31,410 bases of DNA from a virus: IMG/VR virus record IMGVR_UViG_3300028027_000159, positions 1-31,410 of that record. The stretch is one strand, 5' to 3'. The notes beneath the pieces are model-generated. The model was given only the letters and a program-made list of their open reading frames with translations. It did no database searches and was not told where the DNA came from. This document shows, one piece after another, positions 24,009 through 29,665 of this stretch. The position numbers were made by a program, and so were the translations under genes. Positions within the stretch are counted from its first letter, which is position 1; every line of letters begins with the position of its first letter.

Positions 24009-24397
24009 AAGTTAAAAAGAGATTTCACCACGCGTTGAATGAAGGTGAGTTGACGTTCCTTCGCTTTCATTGTTGGAGCTTTGGTGGTGGTTGTTTGTTT
24101 TGATTTAGGTTGACAAAAGAGGTTCGTTTGCTTTGGTAGTTTTGTCTTACCTAACTTCTTTAATTCGTTGTACTGGTCTTTCTTTTCAGTAAATAATAAG
24201 TAACGGTCGGTGTGAATGCGTTCAACTGCTTTATACGTTCCGTTCTCTTTCCAATAGAAACCTGCTTCAAATAATGGACGGCAATATCCACGACTACTAT
24301 TCATTTTGTAAATGGCTTCTGACGGCGTGTGTCCTTCATTTACTAACTTGCAAAATTCACGCACTCTTTCGATGTTAAATTCTTTTCTTTTTTTCAT
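24005..24397 (-). CDS. Hypothetical DNA-binding-type protein (130 aa)
   Basis: The ATG at 24397 (MKKRKEFNIERVREFCKLVN) is preferred over one at 24436, because the earlier ATG lies in the stem of a hairpin at 24435-24471. The first half has an HTH-like pattern (VREFCKLVNEGHTPSEAIYK, then PLFEAGFYWKENGTYKAV) and the C-terminal half is very basic with Thr/Lys/Gln repeats (KQTTTTKAPTMKAKERQL). It could be a small DNA-binding regulator; the HTH call is tentative. Confidence 0.5.
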   Translation of the reverse strand: MKKRKEFNIERVREFCKLVNEGHTPSEAIYKMNSSRGYCRPLFEAGFYWKENGTYKAVERIHTDRYLLFTEKKDQYNELKKLGKTKLPKQTNLFCQPKSKQTTTTKAPTMKAKERQLTFIQRVVKSLFNL

Positions 24398-24434
24398 TGT
24401 GTTTTGATTGTATGGTTTATTATAATTAAGTGTC

Positions 24435-24471
24435 ATAAAAGGGCATTATGTCTGAGATAACACCCTTTTAT
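24435..24471 (-). terminator. Long hairpin between the SSB-like gene and the next leftward gene
   Basis: On the minus-strand RNA the stem is 15 pairs (AUAAAAGGG-UG-UUAU with AUAA-UG-CCCUUUUAU, the middle two as G-U wobbles) around a 7-nt loop. No T-run follows, so it is more likely a processing, stabilising or translation-control element than a full terminator. It would protect the SSB-like mRNA from 3' decay. Confidence 0.55.
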
Positions 24472-24485
24472 AACATCTTATTCAT

Positions 24486-25304
24486 TTAGAACGGCAACTC
24501 GTCTTCGTCTGGCATTTGCATCGGTTCATTCCACTTTGATTCTTTAACCAAACCGCTTTGTTCGAGCATTGCCTTCGCCTTGTTCATTTGATCCGCAGAA
24601 CGCTCCAAACGTTTGCTGAACTCAGCTGACGAACTCACTTTGTTTTGAAGCCACTCTGGAAGCATCTTGAAACGCAAGTCGAAGTCTTCGCTATCGTAGT
24701 CTAAAAGAAACGCGCTGTTAACTTGTGGTGGGCAGGTCATTCCTTTCGCAAGTGGTGACGCTCCTTTCAAGTCTGCATAAGTGCGTCCTGTGTTCGCTGT
24801 GCGGTGCATTACGCTAACCATTGCTTCCTTTCCGAGTAATGTTCCAATGTCGAATTTGTTCGCTTCTGCGTCGCTCATTGCCTTACCGAGCCACGATTGA
24901 ACAAAGGCTCTTAGTCCGCTTTTCTCGTGCATAGACAATGTGAAGTCGCGTCCAATTGAAAACGGTTGTTCACCTTTACCGAAGTCAGCGGTTTCCAAAG
25001 GTAGTTCGAATACTAAGCGAACTTTGTTCACTAACTTTTCTTCACCTTGAAAGGTGTCAGGAATAGTTCCGATGTGAATGATTTGGTAGCAGCGTGCGAC
25101 GTGCGTTCCTGCGGGTACTGTTTGACCGCCGCCGTTGTTTGTTTGTTGGGCAATAATGCTCATGTTGTTGTTGTTTATTTGGTTGTTATGAAATGAATTA
25201 ATGTATTGTTCGAACTTAACTGCGAGTTCGTGGTCGCTTTCGATGTGCCTCAACTGGCTGTCGTGAATGTCCGATTGCTCGTTGATTCGTTTGAAGTAAC
25301 CCAT
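24486..25304 (-). CDS. Single-stranded DNA-binding-like replication protein
   Basis: The protein has 272 residues from the ATG at 25304, directly after the upstream stop (TAACGATG). The main domain (GTHVARCYQIIHIGTIPDTF, KLVNKVRLVFELP, DFTLSMHEKSGLRAFVQSWL, LLGKEAMVSVMHRT) has an OB-like beta pattern. The C-terminus ends DEDELPF, the acidic tip that recruits host replication proteins to SSB. An inner start at Met48 (25163) precedes MSIIAQQTNNGGG after an Asn run that reads like an untranslated leader. The first 47 residues could therefore be a separate region fused in frame. Expect it to coat phage ssDNA during replication or recombination. Confidence 0.7.
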   Translation of the reverse strand: MGYFKRINEQSDIHDSQLRHIESDHELAVKFEQYINSFHNNQINNNNMSIIAQQTNNGGGQTVPAGTHVARCYQIIHIGTIPDTFQGEEKLVNKVRLVFELPLETADFGKGEQPFSIGRDFTLSMHEKSGLRAFVQSWLGKAMSDAEANKFDIGTLLGKEAMVSVMHRTANTGRTYADLKGASPLAKGMTCPPQVNSAFLLDYDSEDFDLRFKMLPEWLQNKVSSSAEFSKRLERSADQMNKAKAMLEQSGLVKESKWNEPMQMPDEDELPF

Positions 25305-25306
25305 CG

Positions 25307-25597
25307 TTAAATGTGATCGTCGAATATATTAACGTCAAAGCTAAACGAGATACCGTCCTTTTCTAACGTCACAAAGTCAAGGTCGAATTCAGGATCGTCG
25401 CTGCGAAAGAACCGACCGCGTAAATTGATGGTGTACATATTGTCAAGGTCGTCGATGAACACGAGGTGTTGTTCTTCGTTTACTTCGAACCAACCCGTTT
25501 GGTCGTCGTTGTAGTTGTTGGCTATGGCTTTGATTCTTTCGTTCAACGTGCGTATATCGTCGTCGCTGAAGCAGTAAGTGATTTTTGGACAGTACAT
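25307..25597 (-). CDS. Hypothetical acidic protein (96 aa)
   Basis: The start at 25597 (MYCPKITYCFSDDDIRTLNE) is chosen over 25630, which overlaps the upstream coding region. The product has a helix after SDDDIRTLNERIKAIANNYN, then beta strands (TGWFEVNEEQHLVFIDDLDN, MYTINLRGRFFRSDDPEFD) and an acidic C-terminus. No family is recognised. It ends 2 bases before the SSB-like start, so the two are co-translated. Confidence 0.55.
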   Translation of the reverse strand: MYCPKITYCFSDDDIRTLNERIKAIANNYNDDQTGWFEVNEEQHLVFIDDLDNMYTINLRGRFFRSDDPEFDLDFVTLEKDGISFSFDVNIFDDHI

Positions 25598-25607
25598 ATT
25601 TTTGATT

Positions 25608-25743
25608 TTAGTTGTTGCAAATGTATTCAATTAAGTTGTCGTTCCAACGCGCTTCTGAAAGTTTTTGACATTTTTCAATGTTGGCTGCAACCTCATTGTG
25701 CGTTAGGTTGTAAGCGTTCGCTGAGGAATAAACACAAACAAAG
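25608..25743 (-). other. Orphan coding-like segment after the 25744-25989 gene (possible frameshifted C-terminus or non-ATG gene)
   Basis: Beginning right after the stop of the neighbouring gene, a different frame (+1 relative to it) reads FVCVYSSANAYNLTHNEVAA, then NIEKCQKLSEARWNDNLIEY and a stop. The composition looks like a real protein C-terminus and the region would otherwise be empty in this packed operon, but no ATG lies in that frame nearby. Explanations are a frameshift mutation or sequencing indel, a recoding event near CCACCAAAAGAAATCTAA, or a short gene with a TTG start. Confidence 0.3.
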
Positions 25744-25989
25744 TTAGATTTCTTTTGGTGGTGTTGGTAGTTCTTTGAAAGGCGTTGTGACAAACTTGTT
25801 GAGTACTCGTTCAAGGTCGTTAATTCGCGCTTCAATATAGGCATCCCTATCCAATGCTCCAGTTCTCTGACTACCGTAGTAATTTTGGGCGATAATGATT
25901 GCGTCTTGAATTTCTTGAATGTCTTCTGAAAAAAGCATAGGAGATTTGTACGAGTAAACTGATTTGCAATAATTGTTTTCATTGTTCAT
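25744..25989 (-). CDS. Hypothetical protein (81 aa)
   Basis: The product begins MNNENNYCKSVYSYKSPMLF. A helix (EDIQEIQDAIIIAQNYYGS) and a second helix (RDAYIEARINDLERVLNKFV) follow, with a proline-rich end (KELPTPPKEI). A competing frame over the same bases (25608-25982) gives a less convincing N-terminal half. The stop lies at the point where an orphan coding-like segment begins. Confidence 0.55.
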   Translation of the reverse strand: MNNENNYCKSVYSYKSPMLFSEDIQEIQDAIIIAQNYYGSQRTGALDRDAYIEARINDLERVLNKFVTTPFKELPTPPKEI

Positions 25990-26003
25990 TTTATTTTTGG
26001 GTT

Positions 26004-26174
26004 TTAGATTTCTTTTGATAACATTACTTCTTCGCGGGGAATGGCTGTCTTGATGCGGTCGTAAGCGCGCACCGCTTCGTCGTAGTCATTGTAGCTCATG
26101 TGAAATTCTCCGTTGACTACGATCTTGTAGTACATATCGGTAAGCGTGGTCTTTTGAATTAGTTCTACTTTCAT
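26004..26174 (-). CDS. Small hypothetical protein (56 aa)
   Basis: The product opens MKVELIQKTTLTDMYYKIVV and continues NGEFHMSYNDYDEAVRAYDR before a short C-terminal helix. The layout of a beta pair followed by DEAVRAYDRI is the plan of very small proteins often found in Bacteroidota phage early operons ('Y-V-VDG----F-D---A---Y--I'). It overlaps the next gene by 4 bases (ATGA). Function unknown. Confidence 0.6.
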   Translation of the reverse strand: MKVELIQKTTLTDMYYKIVVNGEFHMSYNDYDEAVRAYDRIKTAIPREEVMLSKEI

Positions 26175-26284
26175 TTTGTGTAGTGATTTGGTTGTTGTTC
26201 TAGTTGTCTTGTTTGTTCGTCAATCGTTCCTGCGATTAACATTGCTCCGAAAAGAAGCGCGATGTAGAGTAGTGTTTTTTTCAT
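26171..26284 (-). CDS. Small membrane/secreted protein (37 aa)
   Basis: The product starts MKKTLLYIALLFGAMLIAGT, a positive N-terminus and one hydrophobic span that could be a signal anchor, followed by a Gln-rich polar tail (IDEQTRQLEQQPNHY). The cleavable signal is uncertain. It overlaps the next leftward start (ATGA). Could modify the host envelope; no family known. Confidence 0.5.
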   Translation of the reverse strand: MKKTLLYIALLFGAMLIAGTIDEQTRQLEQQPNHYTK

Positions 26285-26288
26285 TTTG

Positions 26289-26510
26289 TTATTTGTAATT
26301 TGCTTCGTGATAATTTTCTCTGTAATACTGTGTTCCTGTATTGTCTAAATTATTTGAACCCATTAAATGACCATTCTCATAAGCATCTTCAATTTGCCAT
26401 TTATCCATTTGCAATGCTTTTTGAAGATTTTCTTTTGCCTCATTCGTCCACATAATGTTTCCTTCTATTTGCATTATTAACCATTGAAGGGCTGTTTGTC
26501 TTGTTTCCAT
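26289..26510 (-). CDS. Small phage protein, paralogue of the 22061-22276 product
   Basis: A 73-residue protein with the same plan as the 22061-22276 product: METRQTALQWLIMQIEG, a central helix (LQKALQMDKWQIEDAYENG) and a C-terminal QYYRENYHEANYK. This family of short proteins occurs repeatedly in aquatic Bacteroidota phages, often in several divergent copies per genome. Presence near the start of the early operon suggests early expression. Confidence 0.65.
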   Translation of the reverse strand: METRQTALQWLIMQIEGNIMWTNEAKENLQKALQMDKWQIEDAYENGHLMGSNNLDNTGTQYYRENYHEANYK

Positions 26511-26511
26511 A

Positions 26512-26676
26512 TTAATTTATTTTTGATAAGGTTAATACGCTTTGAGCAAGTTCTAAATACTCTTTGTAGTATTGGTTTCTTTCTTGAATTGAAATAGATT
26601 TGTCTTTTACGCAATTCATTAAAGCAGACATAATTGTTTTTGCGTTTTGTAATTCGGTGTTCAATGTTGTTTTCAT
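26512..26676 (-). CDS. Small hypothetical protein (54 aa), first gene of the leftward operon
   Basis: The product opens MKTTLNTELQNAKTIMSALM and is all-helical with one Cys and many Gln/Lys/Tyr residues (SISIQERNQYYKEYLELAQS). It ends 2 bases before the next start. Its ATG lies about 27 bases left of a TAnnTTTG -7 box at 26703-26710 (minus strand), so it should be the first translated gene of the early transcript. Confidence 0.55.
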   Translation of the reverse strand: MKTTLNTELQNAKTIMSALMNCVKDKSISIQERNQYYKEYLELAQSVLTLSKIN

Positions 26677-26778
26677 TTTGTGTATATTTGATTTATTGAG
26701 TACAAATCTATGCTAACTTTTGTAATATCCGACACGCGAACTAAAAATAAATTGAAAATAATTTATAACTGATTGAAA
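26677..26778. promoter_or_regulatory. Divergent promoter region between leftward and rightward early genes
   Basis: Bacteroidota vegetative promoters use a -7 box TAnnTTTG with TTG near -33. On the minus strand TAGATTTG (26710 to 26703) fits the -7 box exactly and would start the leftward RNA about 20 bases before the 26676 ATG. On the plus strand TATATTTG (26683-26690) fits it exactly, and TTTTG followed 19 bases later by TAAAAATA is a second option. No clear -33 TTG is at the usual distance from either perfect box. The region is very AT-rich. Confidence 0.6.
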
Positions 26779-27183
26779 ATGAACGTTACGACATATAAAA
26801 AAACTTACAAAAAAAGTGCTACAAAGCGTAAAGCAACACCCGAATCTGAATCGAACCAACAAGAATTAGTAATAAAGTACCTACGTTTAGCATATCCTGA
26901 AGCTCTTTATTGCGCTTCCGCAGGCGGAATGAGAACGAGTTACTTGCAAGCAATCAAAATGAAGCGTACTGGCTACGTGAAAGGGTTTCCCGATCTCTTT
27001 ATTTACGAACCACGCGGAGCGTTCTTCGGTCTTGCAATCGAAATGAAGAAAGAGAAAGGAGGTGTCGCATCACCAGAACAAAAGCGGTGGCAAGAACAAT
27101 TAAGAAACAGAGGGTATTGTTCTTATATTTGTAAAGGTAGCGAAGAAGCAATGAAGGTAATCGACGAATATTTTAATGAGTGA
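26779..27183 (+). CDS. VRR-NUC domain nuclease
   Basis: The ATG at 26779 is taken (134 residues). A basic N-terminus is followed by a VRR-NUC/PD-(D/E)xK core: Q28 and Q29 region with a helix (QQELVIKYLRLAYPEALYCA), AGGMRTSYLQAIKMKRTGYV, GFPDLFIYEP (Asp72), then IEMK (87-90, with Glu88 and Lys90) and SPEQKRWQEQL. The family cuts branched or damaged DNA and phage members may act as Holliday-junction or replication-fork nucleases. It is coupled to the sigma-like gene at its stop (GAGTGA). Confidence 0.85.
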   Translation: MNVTTYKKTYKKSATKRKATPESESNQQELVIKYLRLAYPEALYCASAGGMRTSYLQAIKMKRTGYVKGFPDLFIYEPRGAFFGLAIEMKKEKGGVASPEQKRWQEQLRNRGYCSYICKGSEEAMKVIDEYFNE

Positions 27184-27683
27184 CACTTGAACATTACATA
27201 GACGGAAACTATAAACGTTTCAAAGAACTTGCGAAGAACATTTCGCGAGGTGAGGATTACTACGAAGACTTGCTTCACGATTCTTTGTTGTCTATGTTTG
27301 GAAGTAAACACATCGAAAACCTAATCGACACAGGCGACTTCGAGTTCTATCTTATTCGTGTTATGTATCTTGCGGTCAATAGTCCAACGTCGCCATTTTA
27401 CCGCCAAACAATTGCCTGGAACAGAAACCGTCGCGACTTCAAAGAATACGCACACGAAGTCGACAAGACTTGGTTAGGCGCACGAATGACCAACGAGCAA
27501 CTGGACATTCTTATTAGCCGGTTAACCGAGTTCGAAAGACTAATCTTTCAAGAATATATCTTCGAAGGTTTCACATATCGTGAGTTCTCCAAACAGACAG
27601 GAATACCAACCGTGTTCCTTTACCGCACTATCGATTCAATTAAAACTAAAATACGAGCAAATGTTATTCGCAAAATCAAATGA
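27180..27683 (+). CDS. Sigma-70-like RNA polymerase factor
   Basis: The start is a GTG overlapping the previous stop. The 167-residue protein has a region-2-like N-terminal part (YKRFKELAKN, YYEDLLHDSLLSMF) and a C-terminal region-4-like HTH: LTEFERLIFQEYIFEGFTYR, EFSKQTGIPTVFLYRTIDSI (about residues 114-155). The order helix-GFTYREFSKQTGIP-recognition helix is characteristic of sigma region 4. A phage sigma-like factor could direct host RNA polymerase to the late promoter region. It is also possible that it is a DNA-binding transcription activator of related fold. Confidence 0.65.
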   Translation: MTLEHYIDGNYKRFKELAKNISRGEDYYEDLLHDSLLSMFGSKHIENLIDTGDFEFYLIRVMYLAVNSPTSPFYRQTIAWNRNRRDFKEYAHEVDKTWLGARMTNEQLDILISRLTEFERLIFQEYIFEGFTYREFSKQTGIPTVFLYRTIDSIKTKIRANVIRKIK

Positions 27684-28098
27684 GTATAAGCGACGTTTAG
27701 AAATATGTCGCACCTGTAAATTCTTCGAACCTTCAACGCAGTCCTGCGGATCGTTGATTGTTGGCGACGAAGTAGAAACCGAAGTGTTGTTTCGCAAGAA
27801 GTCGATTAAGTTGTGTGGCTGTGTTATGCCGATCAAAGCAAAGCTCGCCTTCGCTTCATGTCCAGCGTCAAAATGGAACGGTGTTCTTTCTACGGACGAA
27901 CAAATAGAGTTCAAACGATTTCTTCTTGAAATGAAAGCGCAGGGACGACTTGAGCAGAAAGATATGCTTCGCTTCTATTCGTTCAAGGATAAAGCCACAG
28001 GAGCGTTCAACGAGCGTTCTACTTGTCCGCCGTGCGTGAAGAAAGACATCAATACGTTTCTTGATTCAATGAAGGACGTCGATGTAAGCATTGACTAA
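27661..28098 (+). CDS. Cys-rich (zinc-binding) phage protein (145 aa)
   Basis: The start at 27661 (MLFAKSNEYKRRLEICRTCK) overlaps the sigma-like gene by 23 bases; a longer frame from 27580 lies inside that gene and is rejected. Cysteines come in pairs: CRTCKFF, SCGSLIVGDE, CGCVMPIKAKLAFASCP (a pattern of phage zinc-knuckle proteins) and a final CPPC. The rest is helical. These proteins are frequent near regulatory genes of Bacteroidota phages. A role in transcription control is plausible, not shown. Its stop overlaps the convergent gene by 4 bases. Confidence 0.65.
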   Translation: MLFAKSNEYKRRLEICRTCKFFEPSTQSCGSLIVGDEVETEVLFRKKSIKLCGCVMPIKAKLAFASCPASKWNGVLSTDEQIEFKRFLLEMKAQGRLEQKDMLRFYSFKDKATGAFNERSTCPPCVKKDINTFLDSMKDVDVSID

Positions 28099-28322
28099 AT
28101 AAACAAGTGAAAGTCTTCTAAACTCGACACGTCCCCTCTGGTGTTGTCTTTAATGTTGTGCCAACGCATACCACTCAAAAAGAAATCTATTGTCTTATTG
28201 GGCGTGAAAACGCGAAACTGACCATGTTGGAAGTGATGCCATGTAATAACATTGTTTGCCTTGTAGTTAGTCAGTAATTGAATGAACAATTCTTGCTTTG
28301 CTTTCTTGTTTATCTTACTCAT
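28095..28322 (-). CDS. Small hypothetical protein (75 aa), convergent with the Cys-rich gene
   Basis: The product opens MSKINKKAKQELFIQLLTNY, has a beta block (VITWHHFQHGQFRVFTPNKT), IDFFLSGMRWHNIKDN, and a short acidic C-terminus. The pattern 'FNxxHYQL...V.FY..K.T..I.GM' of short phage proteins is echoed here, so it belongs to that loose group. A minus-strand promoter at 28772-28805 could drive it through a leader of about 440 nt that is antisense to the structured region. The 5' leader is thus unusually long. Confidence 0.55.
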   Translation of the reverse strand: MSKINKKAKQELFIQLLTNYKANNVITWHHFQHGQFRVFTPNKTIDFFLSGMRWHNIKDNTRGDVSSLEDFHLFI

Positions 28323-28329
28323 AATTTTA
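28297..28329 (+). promoter_or_regulatory. Promoter-like sequence reading into the structured non-coding region
   Basis: TTTG (28297-28300), a 21-bp spacer and TAATTTTA (28322-28329) fit the Bacteroidota -33/-7 pattern with one mismatch in the TAnnTTTG box. A start around 28335-28338 would begin the RNA just before the outermost helix at 28341. It lies inside and at the edge of the opposite-strand gene, so it is a candidate only. Confidence 0.5.
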
Positions 28330-28334
28330 ATTAT

Positions 28335-28775
28335 TGGACATAGAAAGGTTTATGGGTGAAAAGACATTAAACTCGCATTTATGCCTTATCAGTATTCCTA
28401 TTAACTACTACTTGTTAGTGTTTAGTAGTTACTCATAATTCAGAAGATCCTGCATGGGTTACAGGCAATCAGTTAACTATGTCTAGTTTCACCCCCAAGT
28501 TCCACCTCTGGATTGCTTGGATTATTTATAACTGTTGTTACTGGTTAATTGTATAATCTCCAAAATGAAACTCAATGTCATTTCTTACCACTACAATAAA
28601 CCTTCCTTCTAATTATCACGTTCATTCACCAACTTCACACGTCGTTGGTATGGGTTGAATGTGGACAAGACCATTCCTCACTTATCTAAAAAGAAGTTGC
28701 CCCGCACACCGTACTCGTTAACTTAATAACAGCACAATGCTTGGGGCAATGCTTTGAGATTAACGAGTATTCAAA
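28335..28775 (+). ncRNA. Large structured RNA candidate with two pseudoknots
   Basis: Stops in all frames leave this stretch non-coding, yet it pairs extensively. An outer helix TAGAA-AGGTTTAT (28341-28353) pairs with ATAAACCT-tcc-TTCTA (28596-28611). Inside it are GGGTGAAA/TTTCACCC (28354-28361 with 28487-28494) and AGACAT/ATGTCT (28362-28367 with 28479-28484). Hairpins include TAACTACTA/TAGTAGTTA (28402-28431), 28520-28558, 28563-28583 and 28623-28661. CAGGCAATC (28462-28470) pairs with GATTGCTTG (28511-28519) across the second helix: pseudoknot 1. GTTGCCCC (28696-28703) with GGGGCAAT (28743-28750), and GTACTCGTTAA (28711-28721) with TTAACGAGTAT (28760-28770), are interleaved: pseudoknot 2. 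Three G-U pairs on the plus strand favour that strand. No tRNA-like, tmRNA or group I intron core was seen. Confidence 0.65.
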
Positions 28776-28805
28776 TATAGATATAAATAAACTTGATTTT
28801 ACAAA
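28772..28805 (-). promoter_or_regulatory. Near-consensus minus-strand promoter at the right edge of the structured region
   Basis: On the minus strand, TTTG (28805 to 28802), 22 bases, then TATATTTG (28779 to 28772) match both boxes of the TTG-N17-23-TAnnTTTG consensus. A start near 28765 would transcribe leftward through the structured region toward the 28095-28322 gene. It means the region may be expressed on either or both strands. Confidence 0.6.
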
Positions 28806-28821
28806 TAGATTTCAACAACTA

Positions 28822-28852
28822 TTGATTGTTAATAATACATTTCGTATCTTTA
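28822..28852 (+). promoter_or_regulatory. Promoter-like sequence before the 28857 gene
   Basis: TTG (28822-28824), 20 bases, then TATCTTTA (28845-28852) fit the -33/-7 pattern with one mismatch. The ATG lies only 4 bases beyond the -7 box, so transcription from here would give a leaderless or nearly leaderless mRNA for the next gene. Confidence 0.45.
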
Positions 28853-28856
28853 GTAT

Positions 28857-29210
28857 ATGATTATTATTCCCGCTCAACTTGAATCAGTAGGTACGCGAAA
28901 GGACAAGACGCTTAAACTAACGTTTGGAACGAATGAACTAAGTCCTTCGCAAGCGTCCGAACTATTTACAATAGCTAATCAGTTCGGTTATCTCGCTTTC
29001 AAAGACGAAGACTTCAAACGCGAAGAACTGGATGCAGTTGAATCATTAAAGAGTGAGTTAGAAGATACGCTTAAGAAGCCTTCACAAAGATTGAGAGGTG
29101 TTCTATTTCGACTATTCGAACAAGACAACGACGGATTCAAAACGTTCTCGAAATACTACGACAGCAGAATGGAACAACTTATTAACCACTACAAAAGTAA
29201 ATTGGGGTAG
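28857..29210 (+). CDS. Hypothetical protein upstream of the small terminase (117 aa)
   Basis: The product begins MIIIPAQLESVGTRKDKTLK. A first beta section (KLTFGTNELSPSQASELFTI) leads into helices (FGYLAFKDEDFKREELDAVE) and KKPSQRLRGVLFRLFEQDND before a C-terminal helix (SRMEQLINHYKSK). I recall similar proteins, with the KxPSQRLRxVLFxLxxQ motif, in replication/packaging regions of Bacteroidota phages; the function is unknown. It stands 18 bases before terS and is probably transcribed with it. The single possible start makes a leaderless mRNA likely if the promoter at 28822-28852 is real. Confidence 0.6.
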   Translation: MIIIPAQLESVGTRKDKTLKLTFGTNELSPSQASELFTIANQFGYLAFKDEDFKREELDAVESLKSELEDTLKKPSQRLRGVLFRLFEQDNDGFKTFSKYYDSRMEQLINHYKSKLG

Positions 29211-29228
29211 TTCTTATATTTATAAATT

Positions 29229-29642
29229 ATGAGCAAGGAAGAAATCAAACAACAAAACTCCACATTAAAAAAGAACGCTATGCTAAAGGCACTCGAAAGC
29301 ACTTTGGGTGTGGTGACTTCAGCGTGTCAGATTGTAGGAATAGATAGAACGACACACTACTTGTGGTTAAGTAACGATGAAGACTACAAAGCAAAGGTTG
29401 AATCGTTGACCGACCTTGCTGTTGACTTCGCAGAAAGTCAGTTGTTCGAATTGATTAAGGGAGCGCACCGCGAGGTGTCAACACCAGACGGTGAAGTAAT
29501 CCGTATTCAAGACGCACCCAACACAAGCGCAACAATTTTCTATTTGAAGACACGCGGAAAGAAACGAGGATACGTTGAGCGAACTGAATTAGCAGGTGTG
29601 AACGACGCTCCGATTCAGATAATAATCAACGACAAATTATAA
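29229..29642 (+). CDS. terS: Terminase small subunit
   Basis: A 137-residue protein. A homeodomain-like HTH (KNAMLKALESTLGVVTSACQ, then GIDRTTHYLWLSNDEDYKAK) is followed by a helical oligomerisation region (DLAVDFAESQLFELIKGAHR) and TSATIFYLKTRGKKRGYVER, the conserved block of phBC6A51-type small terminases. It recognises the packaging site on phage DNA and loads the large subunit. It is on the plus strand, about 10 kb from terL on the minus strand. Length fits the family. The packaging site itself is not identified. Confidence 0.85.
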   Translation: MSKEEIKQQNSTLKKNAMLKALESTLGVVTSACQIVGIDRTTHYLWLSNDEDYKAKVESLTDLAVDFAESQLFELIKGAHREVSTPDGEVIRIQDAPNTSATIFYLKTRGKKRGYVERTELAGVNDAPIQIIINDKL

Positions 29643-29665
29643 ACGTCAATTCGACAAAACACCGA

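Noticed and set aside
25608-25982. One 124-codon minus-strand gene
   Set aside because: Its first half overlaps the more convincing 25744-25989 ORF in another frame; only its C-terminal part looks coding.
27580-27660. Upstream extension of the Cys-rich protein
   Set aside because: Lies entirely inside the sigma-like gene and has non-protein-like composition.
28660-28668. DnaA box-like TGTGGACAA
   Set aside because: It is one mismatch from the box, single, and lies inside a paired part of the RNA candidate; a lone near-match is expected by chance.
28335-28775. tmRNA, tRNA or group I intron as an explanation of the structured region
   Set aside because: No acceptor stem with CCA, no T-loop GGTTCRA-type sequence, no tag reading frame ending in an ALAA-type tag, no recognisable group I P7/G-binding core, and no split gene on either side.
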